64,000 bases of DNA from an uncultured Clostridia bacterium (GTDB taxonomy: Bacteria; Bacillota; Clostridia; TANB77; CAG-508). The position numbers were made by a program, and so were the translations under genes. Where the stretch lies: NCBI GenBank assembly GCA_948852945.1, contig CAQPBJ010000009.1, positions 16,012 through 80,011 on the forward strand, in the 5' to 3' direction. The notes under the pieces were generated by a model that saw nothing but the letters and a program-made list of their open reading frames with translations, made no database searches and had not been told where the DNA came from. Below are positions 18,081-27,124 of this stretch, piece after piece; the first letter of the stretch is position 1, and every line of letters starts with the position of its first letter.

Positions 18081-20357
18081 GTGTATATTTCTTTATTGAA
18101 AGGACTGATTTACATAGGAAAAAATCAAATTAATAAAAGATTAGGTATAGGTACTAGTTTCAAGTCAAAGCAAAAGTTTGCTAGCCGTTCATTATTATTG
18201 TTGGCTCTTTTTACCTTATGCTTTATCGGATTGCTTGGCAGAATTGGATATATTCAATTTGTTAAAGGAAACGAATATAAGACAGCTGCTTACAAAAACC
18301 AAGTTACTAGTCAAACTATAGCGAGTAAAAGAGGTACAATTTATGATTCTACAAATAAGATATTAGCTATTAGTTCAGCTGTTGATACTGTATCTATTAA
18401 TAATAATGAAGTTTGTTATTTAGATGGTTCTTCTGTTTCTAAGGAAACTTTAGCTTCGGGGTTTGCTGAAATTTTTTCTCTTGATTATGAAGAAACTTTA
18501 GCCAAATTGAATTCTAATCAATCTCTTATTACTATTGCTAAAAGAGTTGATAAAGCTTCTGTAGATAAATTAAAAACTTGGATGGAAGAAAATAAAATTA
18601 CTACTGGAATCAATATAGATGGTGATTCTAAAAGGACTTATCCATATGAAGCTTTGGCTTCTAATGTTATTGGTTTTTACGGAAATGATAAAGGTTTAGA
18701 AGGTATCGAGGCAGCTTGGGAGAATGAGCTTAGCGGTACTCCTGGTAGAATCATTACTTCTGCTAATGTTAATAGGGAGGCTATTTCTGACGAGAATGAA
18801 CAATATATTCCTGCTCAAAATGGAAGTGATATATATTTAACTCTTGATGTTACTATTCAGTCTGTCGCTGAAAAGTATTTAAATCAAGCCATTTTAGAAA
18901 ATAAAGCTTCTGGTGGTTGTGTTGTAGTTATGAGACCTTCTACTGGAGATATTTTAGCTGAAGCTAGTTATCCAACTTATAATTTAAATACTCCTTTTAG
19001 TCCAAATACTCCTGAATTGGAAGCTATTTGGGATACTTTAACTCAAGAACAAAAATCTGCAGAACTTAATAATATGTGGAGAAACAAACCTATTTCTGAT
19101 GGTTATGAACCTGGTTCTGTTTTTAAACTTATTACTTCTGCAATCGGCTTAGAAGAAAATTTGGTTGAAACTGATACTCCTACTGATTTTTATTGTAATA
19201 AAGTTTATAAAGTTGCTAATTATGATATTAATTGTTGGGCTGATAATGCTCATGGTGCTTTATCTTTAAGAAAAGCTGTTGAAAAATCTTGTAACCCTTC
19301 TTTTATACAATTAGGTCAACGTATTGGTAAAGATAGATTTTATAAATATCTACAAGCTTTTGGATTACTTGAGAAAACTGGTGTTAGAATGTCTGGTGAA
19401 GCAAATAGTATTTTCTTTAGCAAAGATAATTGTAATGAAGTAGAACTTGCTACAATGTCTTTTGGTCAACGTTTTAAAGTTACTCCTATTCAGCTAGTTA
19501 GTGCTATTTCTGCTTGCGTTAATGGTGGAAATTTGATGCAACCTAGAATTGTTAGTAAAGTTGTAAATACAGATACTGGTGTTGAAACAGAGCTTCCTCC
19601 TGTAAAAGTGAGACAAGTTATTTCTGAATCAACTTCTTCTAAGATAAAAAGCATGATGGAATCAGCTGTTACTACTGGTACTGGTAAGTATGCAGCTGTT
19701 AATGGATATTCTGTTGGAGGAAAAAGTGGTACTTCTGAACCTGATCCTAATAAACCAGAAGAAGGTTATGTAGCTTCATTTTTAGCTATTTCTCCTATTG
19801 AAAACCCTGAAGTAGTAGTTTTAGTTGCATTATTTAATCCAAATCCAGATGGTTCTGGAAGTCATCAAGGTGGTGCTATTGCTGCTCCTGTTGCTTCTCA
19901 GATTTTATCTGATATATTACCTCATTTAGGTATTGCTTCAGCTGCTACTGACGAGCAAAAAGATTCTTTGATTACATTATCTGATGTTACTTCAAAGTCT
20001 CTTACTGATGCTAGAACTATTTTAGAGGCTTCTGGTTTTAATATTGTTTTAAAAGCTTCTTCTGATGCTTCTACTACTGTAGTTTCACAACATCCAAAAT
20101 CAGGTACATCACTTCAAACTGGCTCTATAGTTTGCTTATATACAGAAGGCGCAGAAAAAACTATGAAACAAGTTCCTGACTTAAAAGGAAAATCTGCTGA
20201 TCAGGCTCGTAACTCTTTACAAGCACTTAACTTAAATATATCTGTTCAAGGTTCAGGTGTTGTAGTTTCTCAAGATATTGTGGCTGGAACTGAAGTTGAA
20301 GAAGGAACTGTTATAACTTTAACTTTAAAGGATGAAATGGTTGGCGGTGCTCAATAA
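18081..20357 (+). CDS. Penicillin-binding transpeptidase with two PASTA domains (SpoVD/PBP2-like)
   Basis: Up to 758 aa; a class B transpeptidase that cross-links peptidoglycan. TM helix ~36-54, dimerisation domain ~75-240, active-site SVFK (346-349), SCN (403-405), KSGT (548-551), PASTA repeats ~630-690 and ~697-750. The gene order beside rsmA is not diagnostic, so division PBP2B versus sporulation SpoVD is unresolved. The start is odd. GTG at 18081 has no ribosome site and lies only 12 bases after a TATAAT (18064-18069). A good site, AAAGGA (18099-18104), is spaced 9 bases from an in-frame ATA at 18114, so a rare ATA start may be used. Confidence 0.92.
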   Translation: MYISLLKGLIYIGKNQINKRLGIGTSFKSKQKFASRSLLLLALFTLCFIGLLGRIGYIQFVKGNEYKTAAYKNQVTSQTIASKRGTIYDSTNKILAISSAVDTVSINNNEVCYLDGSSVSKETLASGFAEIFSLDYEETLAKLNSNQSLITIAKRVDKASVDKLKTWMEENKITTGINIDGDSKRTYPYEALASNVIGFYGNDKGLEGIEAAWENELSGTPGRIITSANVNREAISDENEQYIPAQNGSDIYLTLDVTIQSVAEKYLNQAILENKASGGCVVVMRPSTGDILAEASYPTYNLNTPFSPNTPELEAIWDTLTQEQKSAELNNMWRNKPISDGYEPGSVFKLITSAIGLEENLVETDTPTDFYCNKVYKVANYDINCWADNAHGALSLRKAVEKSCNPSFIQLGQRIGKDRFYKYLQAFGLLEKTGVRMSGEANSIFFSKDNCNEVELATMSFGQRFKVTPIQLVSAISACVNGGNLMQPRIVSKVVNTDTGVETELPPVKVRQVISESTSSKIKSMMESAVTTGTGKYAAVNGYSVGGKSGTSEPDPNKPEEGYVASFLAISPIENPEVVVLVALFNPNPDGSGSHQGGAIAAPVASQILSDILPHLGIASAATDEQKDSLITLSDVTSKSLTDARTILEASGFNIVLKASSDASTTVVSQHPKSGTSLQTGSIVCLYTEGAEKTMKQVPDLKGKSADQARNSLQALNLNISVQGSGVVVSQDIVAGTEVEEGTVITLTLKDEMVGGAQ

Positions 20358-20367
20358 TATAAATAAA

Positions 20368-20405
20368 AATAAATCTCAAAATTCGATTTGAGATTTATTT
20401 TTTTG
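20368..20405 (+). terminator. Terminator of the PBP gene
   Basis: AATAAATCTCAAA / TTTGAGATTTATT stem of 13 bp followed by a T tract, starting 10 bases after the stop codon. Confidence 0.92.
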
Positions 20406-20474
20406 TTCATTTTCATTTCGAAATCTTCTATTTATTAAAGTAACTGTTAAAAGTTCTTATCTTTTTCTAAAATG

Positions 20475-20507
20475 CAAAACAGCCACTTGAGAAACCTCTC
20501 AAGTAGC
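20475..20507 (-). terminator. Terminator of the atypical 348-aa gene
   Basis: GCTACTTGAGA, a short loop, TCTCAAGTGGC and then GTTTT on the minus strand. The stem is strong and the T run short. Confidence 0.7.
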
Positions 20508-20551
20508 CGCCTTGTCGGAGTTAATACATTACATTAGATTATTTATTACTT

Positions 20552-21598
20552 TTAGCCTAAAATTCCATTGATGTAATCTTCTGAAATGATAAAGCATTTG
20601 AACTTGCTTTCTGCTGGATCATATTCTCTTTGCTTTTCCTCGTAAATCCATTTGCCATCATATTTAGGATAATCTACTCTTCCTATTGAGTTTAACATGA
20701 TAGCCCTTGAGCCGTCTGCATATACAAGTCGCCATACATCAGTTGCTGCATATTTCGTTTCTGAGTCTGTTCTTTCAAAATCCCGCCGTATAAACTTAAC
20801 TTCTTTTAGCGGTTTCTCGAATTTGATATTCCACTCATAATTAGCTCTTGTGGTATCTTCGAAATATACAGGATATTCTTTGTATTCCAGCTTGGACCAG
20901 TCGCAGATTATTGTCATAGCCACGATATGCCCATCTTCATCTTTTCCAAAATATCCATGAAAGCTCTCGTGGATATATGGATATGCCCCTTCTTTCCATT
21001 CTTCGATACTTACAAATGGTCCAAAACATCTATCTAGGCTTGCATGCAATTCTCTGATACTGATTCCTTTTCCATCGTCTTCTTTTTCTAAAAGACACCT
21101 CCAAAACATTGGAAAGATTTCATTTACCTCTAAATGACTACCGTACTCAACAATATAGTTCTGTCCGTTGATATTTGCCATTTTTGAAGTTCCAAGATAT
21201 TCGAAGCCTTTTATGAACCTAGCTTCTGAATCCCAACTACATTTACTTACTGTTAGAAATGGTGCAAACGGTCTTGGTTTGTAAATTTCATTAGGAAACC
21301 TTCTGGTCATCTCTGCTACTTGAAAAGCCAGCCAATACACGCCGTCGTGTCTCTTACTTACAATTTTGGCAAGTATTGTTGGTCTGTTGGTAGGGTCATA
21401 CTGGTAATCGACCACATCTTCTAATGAATGAAACAAATATGGATCTTTGTTTTCTTCCTCGTCTTCATTCACCAGATAGATGTCAGATGTCCGCCCTTTT
21501 TCCACAACTAAAACTAAAAGATTGATATACTCCCGTTTTAGTGCTTCTTTGACGCTTTCCAGTTCTGTTTCCTTAATGCACACAAGTTCATTCCTCAT
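20552..21598 (-). CDS. Uncharacterised protein, compositionally atypical
   Basis: 348 aa, ATG preceded by AAGGAGGAAGG. I do not recognise a family. The protein is soluble, without signal peptide or membrane helix, and rich in aromatic and acidic residues, with several Trp-containing segments (FPMFWRCLLE, VEEWKEG-type, KWIYEEKQREYDP). Codon use differs from its neighbours: many C- and G-ending codons in a region otherwise A/T-ending. The gene sits as a single unit between its own terminator and the acyltransferase gene. This suggests recent acquisition. A second gene of similar composition lies at 28123-28449. Confidence 0.75.
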   Translation of the reverse strand: MRNELVCIKETELESVKEALKREYINLLVLVVEKGRTSDIYLVNEDEEENKDPYLFHSLEDVVDYQYDPTNRPTILAKIVSKRHDGVYWLAFQVAEMTRRFPNEIYKPRPFAPFLTVSKCSWDSEARFIKGFEYLGTSKMANINGQNYIVEYGSHLEVNEIFPMFWRCLLEKEDDGKGISIRELHASLDRCFGPFVSIEEWKEGAYPYIHESFHGYFGKDEDGHIVAMTIICDWSKLEYKEYPVYFEDTTRANYEWNIKFEKPLKEVKFIRRDFERTDSETKYAATDVWRLVYADGSRAIMLNSIGRVDYPKYDGKWIYEEKQREYDPAESKFKCFIISEDYINGILG

Positions 21599-21689
21599 AT
21601 AGCCTTCCTCCTTTTTGCTGTTTTTTTATTCTGTTTGCATTTTACATTTACAGAATATGTGTAATGAACCTTATTTTATTATATCATGT

Positions 21690-22712
21690 TTACATAATTT
21701 TTTCAATTTTTGTATTTTTCCTATTTAATATTATTTCTTTAATTGTTTCAAATATTATGCTGAATATTATTGTAGAAGTTACTACTAGAATATAATTTAT
21801 TACGCTATTATTTATCATAATATTTTCTAAACCAATTATTTTTGCTACTCCTCTAATAAAAATTATAAACATTGGATGTATTATATAAATTATTGTTGCT
21901 ATATTTCTTAATTTTTTATTATTTTCATTATTTATTTGTACAAGAATATTAAATATAAAAAACATTGTTGACACTAACATAAAATACATACTATCATGTT
22001 TTTGTAAGTTAAAATGTTTTAAAATTATTCCTTCAAAAATCATAAAAAACATGGATATTATCGCAAAAATTGCACTTTTATTTTGACTTATTTTGTTTTT
22101 CATATTATTAAAACTATATCCCAAACTTATAAATATTGGAGCAAAAAATAATCCGTTTCTTGTATAATCTGCAATCATAAATATTGCATCATATATTTTT
22201 GAAATTACTGTAATTTGTTTACTAATTCCAAAATAACTATCTCCAAAAATTCCTATAATATATAAAGTTGTTATACTTATTAGGCTTAGTGTTTTATTTA
22301 AATGTTTTAATAAAAAATATGTCACCCATATTCCTAAAATTATTGCTGGGAAATACCATAAGTGATAAAAAGTTCCATTTATGCATATATTTTTTATAAT
22401 TTCTATTATTGTAAGATTCTGTAATTGTCCAGCATATATGTTTATCGGTAAATATATTAACATGCATATCAAATATATTTTTATAATTTTTAAAGTATAT
22501 TTTATTAATCTTCTCTTATCTTCAATTGCTTTTGGTAATACAAAATAACCTGTTACCATAAAGAAAAAAGGTACTCCTATTCTGCATATTACATGTGTAA
22601 ACACAAAATCTAATGTTTCATTTATTGAAGCAAATGGAAATATATGTATTGCTATTATTAAGATTGCAGCTATAATTCTAAATTTATCCATACTTATTTT
22701 TGAAGCTTTCAT
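21690..22712 (-). CDS. Acyltransferase-3 family membrane protein (VanT membrane-domain-like)
   Basis: 340 aa with about ten hydrophobic helices. The N-terminus SMDKFRIIAAILIIAIHIFP carries the family's first-helix His, followed by RIGVPFFFMVTGYF and YHLWYFPAIILGIW, which resemble the membrane domain of VanT-type proteins. Family members move acyl groups onto extracytoplasmic sugars or other acceptors. The substrate here is unknown. The ribosome site AAAGGAG is good. It follows pepD on the same strand after 86 bases, so it may be the third gene of the lysine-riboswitch operon. Confidence 0.82.
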   Translation of the reverse strand: MKASKISMDKFRIIAAILIIAIHIFPFASINETLDFVFTHVICRIGVPFFFMVTGYFVLPKAIEDKRRLIKYTLKIIKIYLICMLIYLPINIYAGQLQNLTIIEIIKNICINGTFYHLWYFPAIILGIWVTYFLLKHLNKTLSLISITTLYIIGIFGDSYFGISKQITVISKIYDAIFMIADYTRNGLFFAPIFISLGYSFNNMKNKISQNKSAIFAIISMFFMIFEGIILKHFNLQKHDSMYFMLVSTMFFIFNILVQINNENNKKLRNIATIIYIIHPMFIIFIRGVAKIIGLENIMINNSVINYILVVTSTIIFSIIFETIKEIILNRKNTKIEKIM

Positions 22713-22798
22713 TATTTTTCTCCTTTGGTTTTATTTTGGATAAATTATATCTTTTCTCTAATATTTCTACAATACTTTTTATTTTTTGATAAGTTTGA

Positions 22799-24166
22799 CT
22801 AATTATTTAATATCTCCTCTAACCATCTGTCACATTCTTTTACTGACTCTATGCTTACACATTCATTAGTTGTATGTGCATTTAAGATTTCCGGTGATAT
22901 TATTGCAACTTCTAATTCTGGTATTTTATTTTCAAAGAATCCTGCTTCTACCGTGATATGTAATGATTTTATATTAAGTTTTTCATTATTAATTTTATTA
23001 TGTGTTTTTACCAATTTAGTTAATAAATTAGCTGTGTCTTTTGTTTCAAAACCTGGCTGTGATCCTATAATAGTAAATTTAAATTTATTTGAATTTGCAT
23101 ATTTTTTGATATAATTTAAAACTTTTAGCTCTTCTTCTTTTTTTGAACTTCTCATCCCTATTTTTATAGTTTGTTCTTTTAAATTTATAACTCCTAGATT
23201 AATTGAACTTGTAACTTCATTCCTATCGTTTGTATAAAAAATTCCATGTCTAAATTCTAATAGTGATTTGATAAAGTTTTTACTTTCTTTTTTATCTAAT
23301 ATTGTAGTATCTTTTGGTTTTATTTTTTCTAATTCTATTTTTAAATTTGTATATTTTTTTCTTTTCTCTTTTACAAATTTGTCTATTTTTTCTTGTATAT
23401 TTTCTAGCTTTTCTTTAGAAGTAAATGTTGCTTCAGCACTTGATGGAATTACATTGAATTTTGTTCCTCCAATAAAATTTTGTAGTTCTATTTCTTCTAA
23501 TTCTTTTAGCAATTCTCCCAAGAGCTGACTACTGTTTCCTCTATTTTTATTTATATCAAAACCAGAATGACCACCTGATAATCCTTTTAAATTTATCTTA
23601 TAAAAATCTTTTTCGTTAGCATGTTTAAATATATAGTTACTAGTTAAAATAATATCAAAGAAACTTGCACTTTCTATTATTATTGTATTTTTTTCGAATC
23701 CATCTAAATTTATTAACTGTTTTCCTTCAAGAATTGATAAATCTATTTTGTCTGCTCCTATCATTGAAGTTTCTTCTGATACGGTAAATACTGCTTCGAC
23801 GTTAGCACTTAAATTACTATCTAGTATATTTAAAATTTGAGCTATTCCTATTCCATTATCTGCTCCTAGTGTCGTTCCTTTCGCTTTTAAATAGCCTTTT
23901 TCTTCTACTGCTTCTATGCTATCTTCTTTAAAATTAAATTCAATGTTATCATCTTTTTCGCATACCATATCCATATGAGCTTGTAAGATAATTGGAGTTT
24001 TATTATTATTTTTTTTCTTAATAATTACATTATTATATTGATCTTTTCTATAAAATAAATTTCTTTTTTTAGCAAATTCGCATAAGTATTTAGCTATGTT
24101 TTCTTCATTTCCGCTTTCTCTTGGAATTTTTGATATTTCATAAAAAAATTCGATTGTTTTGTTCAT
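22799..24166 (-). CDS. pepD: Aminoacyl-histidine dipeptidase (PepD, M20 family)
   Basis: 455 aa, normal for PepD. It is a cytosolic zinc dipeptidase acting on Xaa-His and other dipeptides. Motifs: IILQAHMDMV with the first metal His and the Asp two residues later; TTLGADNGIGIA with the bridging Asp; VSEETSMIGA with the general-base Glu and metal Glu; and a late metal His in NAHTTNECVSIES. Start ATG after GGAGGAAAG, only 3 bases behind the stop of the GNAT-like gene, so they are co-transcribed. Its position downstream of a lysine riboswitch is unusual (see findings). Confidence 0.93.
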   Translation of the reverse strand: MNKTIEFFYEISKIPRESGNEENIAKYLCEFAKKRNLFYRKDQYNNVIIKKKNNNKTPIILQAHMDMVCEKDDNIEFNFKEDSIEAVEEKGYLKAKGTTLGADNGIGIAQILNILDSNLSANVEAVFTVSEETSMIGADKIDLSILEGKQLINLDGFEKNTIIIESASFFDIILTSNYIFKHANEKDFYKINLKGLSGGHSGFDINKNRGNSSQLLGELLKELEEIELQNFIGGTKFNVIPSSAEATFTSKEKLENIQEKIDKFVKEKRKKYTNLKIELEKIKPKDTTILDKKESKNFIKSLLEFRHGIFYTNDRNEVTSSINLGVINLKEQTIKIGMRSSKKEEELKVLNYIKKYANSNKFKFTIIGSQPGFETKDTANLLTKLVKTHNKINNEKLNIKSLHITVEAGFFENKIPELEVAIISPEILNAHTTNECVSIESVKECDRWLEEILNN

Positions 24167-24169
24167 AGG

Positions 24170-25171
24170 CTATCTTTCCTCCTCTACTGAAATAGATTGA
24201 ATTGGTCCCATTATTTTCGAAATTTCTTCATCGTCTCTTGGAACTCTTTCGTTACCTTTTTCTGTATCATTTGGAATTATAGTAATATTTTGTAATCTAG
24301 TTTTTTCAGCATCTCTTAGTAAATAAAAATATACTTTTCCGCATTCTGAGTCTTCTTCTATTGTTGGTTTATTTATTCCATATGTCATAAATTTATTTTT
24401 TAATTCTAATAATAATTGCTCTAATAATCCCTCTTTATCATTTGGTTTAGAAAACTCTATGTTCGTTTGCTTTGTTTTTTCAGATATTTCTTTTGCTTTT
24501 AATTCCACTTCCATTACTAAAGTAGGAGCTTCTAATAATGTATCTGTTTGACTATTTCTTAGTTCATAATACCCTAAAATGTGTGCTGGTAGTTCTTTAT
24601 TTTCTCCTACAAGCTTGCTTTGCTTAATTCTTTCCACACTACTTGCTAATGCGTTTAAGCTTTGCCTATTTCTACAATCTATTACACACATAATTTGAGT
24701 TCCTGGATATTCTTTTTCAAAGTCATATGCTCCCCTTATTGCAATTTCATATATTTTTTTACCAATTCCTTTGTGAGGATTATCTTTTTTAGTTAATATT
24801 CCTGTTATTGAAAAATATTTTGCATCTTTTTCTGGAAAATATGGATCTAGATGTTCGTCTGTATTTTCATCATATTTAATTGTAGAAATTCCAACTAGTT
24901 CATCATTTTCCTTTTTTCTTGCTATTATTATTGGATAATTTAGACAATTATTTAGTGTTTGATAAAAATCTGGAATATGCATAAAATCTACATTTCCTAG
25001 CCAATTATGATTATAAAAGTTAGCTATACGATATACGCTATCCCAATTTCGAGCTAATTTTGAAAATTGTAATACCTCATATACTACGTCATTTTCTGGC
25101 TCTTCAGCGTTTACTTGATTACAAATATTTTGTAGCTTATTTAAAATACTTAAAAATTTTTCTTTTTCCAT
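24170..25171 (-). CDS. GNAT-like acetyltransferase-domain protein under a lysine riboswitch
   Basis: 333 aa. The frame starts with GTG at 25180, but that codon lies within the ribosome site AGAGGTG; the ATG at 25171 is the start. Residues ~80-185 look like an acetyl-CoA-binding GNAT core: PIIIARKKENDELVGIS, then FSITGILTKKDNPHKGIGKK (the loop before the pyrophosphate-binding helix), then a helix. The C-terminal ~120 residues are charged and unassigned. I do not know the substrate. It is the first gene after a lysine-riboswitch-controlled terminator and is followed at 3 bases by pepD. This suggests a role in lysine or lysyl-peptide metabolism. Confidence 0.65.
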   Translation of the reverse strand: MEKEKFLSILNKLQNICNQVNAEEPENDVVYEVLQFSKLARNWDSVYRIANFYNHNWLGNVDFMHIPDFYQTLNNCLNYPIIIARKKENDELVGISTIKYDENTDEHLDPYFPEKDAKYFSITGILTKKDNPHKGIGKKIYEIAIRGAYDFEKEYPGTQIMCVIDCRNRQSLNALASSVERIKQSKLVGENKELPAHILGYYELRNSQTDTLLEAPTLVMEVELKAKEISEKTKQTNIEFSKPNDKEGLLEQLLLELKNKFMTYGINKPTIEEDSECGKVYFYLLRDAEKTRLQNITIIPNDTEKGNERVPRDDEEISKIMGPIQSISVEEER

Positions 25172-25270
25172 AATATACACCTCTAGTAAATAAAATCTTG
25201 CTGCACAATAATACTATATAAAATGAAACTATAATTAATTGTATTTAATTTTGCTACTTAATTTTTGAAC

Positions 25271-25303
25271 AAAAACAAAAATGGTCGCGCGTGCGACCAT
25301 TTA
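25271..25303 (-). terminator. Riboswitch-controlled intrinsic terminator
   Basis: Perfect ATGGTCGC/GCGACCAT stem followed on the minus strand by TTTTGTTTTTG. It lies between the lysine aptamer and the GNAT-like gene and is the expected expression platform. Confidence 0.88.
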
Positions 25304-25324
25304 TTACAAAGCAAATTTCACTTT

Positions 25325-25497
25325 AATAATATTGACAGCACTCCACAAGTTTTTCTTGTGACAGTCTAATACATGTTTTGCATTAGCCCAACTTAAAAAG
25401 TTTCAGATAAACTTTTTAAATTTCGGCAATTTTTCCTTTCATAATTAGCTTTAATCTGATTTACTAAATTATTACTCTTAAAAATTGCACCTCTCTC
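25325..25497 (-). ncRNA. Lysine riboswitch (L-box)
   Basis: On the minus strand the conserved L-box segments appear in order: AGAGGTGC, AAGAGTA, TGAAAGG, TTGCCGAA, a long AAAAAGTTT/AAACTTTTT hairpin, GGGCTAATGC, CTGTCA, a CACAAG/CTTGTG hairpin, GGAG and GCTGTCA. These match the five-helix lysine aptamer as I know it from Bacillus lysC. A terminator follows, then the GNAT-pepD genes. Lysine binding should favour termination. The aptamer call is strong; the off direction is inferred from the family. Confidence 0.93.
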
Positions 25498-25506
25498 AAT
25501 ATGTCT

Positions 25507-25535
25507 AGTATAGCATCTTTGACTTTTATTGTCAA
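25507..25535 (-). promoter_or_regulatory. Sigma-A promoter of the lysine-riboswitch transcript
   Basis: TTGACA (25535-25530), 17 bases, TATACT (25512-25507) on the minus strand, directly before the aptamer. Confidence 0.9.
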
Positions 25536-25546
25536 CATAATGCGTT

Positions 25547-26728
25547 TTATATTAGATTTTTATAATATTTCCATGCAATTATTCTTCTTACTGCTGTATC
25601 TATTTGTTCTTCTGTAATTCTACCTTCTTCTATTGCACTTTTAATATTTTGAATAGCTTTTTGATAATCTGTTACTATAAGTAAGTCGTTTCCTGCTATA
25701 ACTGCTTTGGCTGCAACGTCTGGGTCATTTGATACTGCTCCCATGTATAAATCGTCTGTTATTATTATTCCTGTAAATTTTAAGTCTTCTCTTAATAATT
25801 TATGAATACTTTCTGATATTGATGCTGCATTATTTTCGTCTATGCTTGTTACAATATTATGACTTACTAAAACAGCTTCTGCACCTGCTTCAATTCCAGT
25901 TTTAAATGGTAATATGTCATTATTCATAATATCTTCGTATGTTCTGCTATCTATTGATGCTCCATAGTGTGTGTCTGCATTATTTCCATAGCCTGGGAAA
26001 TGTTTTAATGTGTATGATACATTATTTCCTTTACTTGCTTCGATTACTGTTTTCGCATATTCTGCTGTTAATTCTGCATTTTGTCCTAATGCCCTTTGAT
26101 ACATAAAGTCTTTTGAATTTGTTGATACATCTACTACTGGAGCTAAGTTTAAATTAACTCCTAAATTTGATAATACATTGCTTTTTTCTATAGTATCCTC
26201 TTTTATTTTATCAAATCCGCCTAATCTATATAATTCACTTGGTGATTTAAATTTTTGTGATACTAAGTATGGATTTGAACTTATTCTTACTACTGTTCCT
26301 CCTTCTTCGTCTGCTGCTATTAATAGTGGAATCTTTGAGGCTTCTTGATATGATGCTATTTCATTTTTTACTGTTTGTTCTGATTTGTTTTTAAAATCTT
26401 TTGCAAATAGCAAATATCCTCCAAATTGGTAATTTTGTAATTCTGATATTGCGTTTTTGTCTGGTAAACGTACTAGTAGCATTTGACCTATTTTTTCATC
26501 TAATGTTAGTGTTTTTAATTGTTCTTCTGCTTGTTCATAGAACTCATCAAAGATTTCTGGATCTTTTGGTTCTTCTATTTCTTCCGACTCTTGTGGTTGT
26601 TCTTCTTTTACTTCATTATCTGTTTTAGAAATTTCTTCTTTTTTTGATTCTTTGTATTTGAAAATTCCTATCGTTCCAATATTTAGTAATATCATTACTA
26701 CAATTAAACATATTACTACTTTTTTCAT
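25547..26728 (-). CDS. Beta-N-acetylhexosaminidase, GH3 family (NagZ-like lipoprotein/anchored form)
   Basis: 393 aa from the ATG at 26728; the upstream GTG is part of AGAGGTGAT. One N-terminal helix (~3-23) then a charged Glu/Lys linker (~30-70) puts the catalytic domain outside the membrane. GH3 marks: DEKIGQMLLVRLP, GGYLLFAKDF, DEEGGTVVRI, the KHFPGYGNNADTHYG loop with the catalytic Asp/His dyad of NagZ-type enzymes, and IIITDDLYMGAV with the nucleophile Asp. It is likely to remove N-acetylglucosamine from cell-wall fragments. There is no terminator immediately after the stop; the riboswitch promoter begins at once. Confidence 0.9.
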   Translation of the reverse strand: MKKVVICLIVVMILLNIGTIGIFKYKESKKEEISKTDNEVKEEQPQESEEIEEPKDPEIFDEFYEQAEEQLKTLTLDEKIGQMLLVRLPDKNAISELQNYQFGGYLLFAKDFKNKSEQTVKNEIASYQEASKIPLLIAADEEGGTVVRISSNPYLVSQKFKSPSELYRLGGFDKIKEDTIEKSNVLSNLGVNLNLAPVVDVSTNSKDFMYQRALGQNAELTAEYAKTVIEASKGNNVSYTLKHFPGYGNNADTHYGASIDSRTYEDIMNNDILPFKTGIEAGAEAVLVSHNIVTSIDENNAASISESIHKLLREDLKFTGIIITDDLYMGAVSNDPDVAAKAVIAGNDLLIVTDYQKAIQNIKSAIEEGRITEEQIDTAVRRIIAWKYYKNLI

Positions 26729-26834
26729 ATGTATCACCTCTTTAAAAATATATCATAAGACTTTCTGTTTATCAATTAATAGTTTGTTTAAATTTTGTAT
26801 TTTTATACTTTTTTATGAATATCTTGAAATTGTA

Positions 26835-27005
26835 TTACTCTTTTGATTTATTTTCTAGTGCAAATCTTATGCAGTCATTAACAATAGAATTTACTGATTG
26901 ATTATTTTCATATGATAGTTCTTCTAGCTTTTCTAATAATTCCTCCTCTATTCTACATGTTCTTTGTACATAATTTCCTCTTTTTCTTATTATAAATTCT
27001 TTCAT
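26835..27005 (-). CDS. Ribbon-helix-helix DNA-binding protein (host copy)
   Basis: 56 aa from the ATG at 27005, set by AAGGAGGT; the longer frame upstream is non-coding leader. Beta strand plus two helices of the Arc/CopG type: YVQRTCRIEEELLEKLEEL, then NQSVNSIVNDCIRFALENK. It is a close paralogue of the prophage protein at 28812-28985. Both have the same leader (CTTCTAAGGAGGTAATAT), possibly an autoregulatory site. Confidence 0.78.
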   Translation of the reverse strand: MKEFIIRKRGNYVQRTCRIEEELLEKLEELSYENNQSVNSIVNDCIRFALENKSKE

Positions 27006-27096
27006 ATATATTACCTCCTTAGAAGTAATATACAACTGTTGTCTATTATTGTATGAGTAATTTTTTTGATAATTTAAATTATTTATTCATATTAAA

Positions 27097-27119
27097 AGAA
27101 CTAACTCATGTTAGTTCTT
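27097..27119 (-). terminator. Terminator after the 262-aa membrane-anchored protein
   Basis: AAGAACTAAC / GTTAGTTCTT perfect 10-bp stem with a short T run on the minus strand. Confidence 0.8.
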
Positions 27120-27124
27120 CAGTT

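Noticed and set aside
25325..25497. T-box leader considered for the structured RNA
   Set aside because: No T-box sequence (TGGNACC type) is present, while all conserved L-box segments occur in order.
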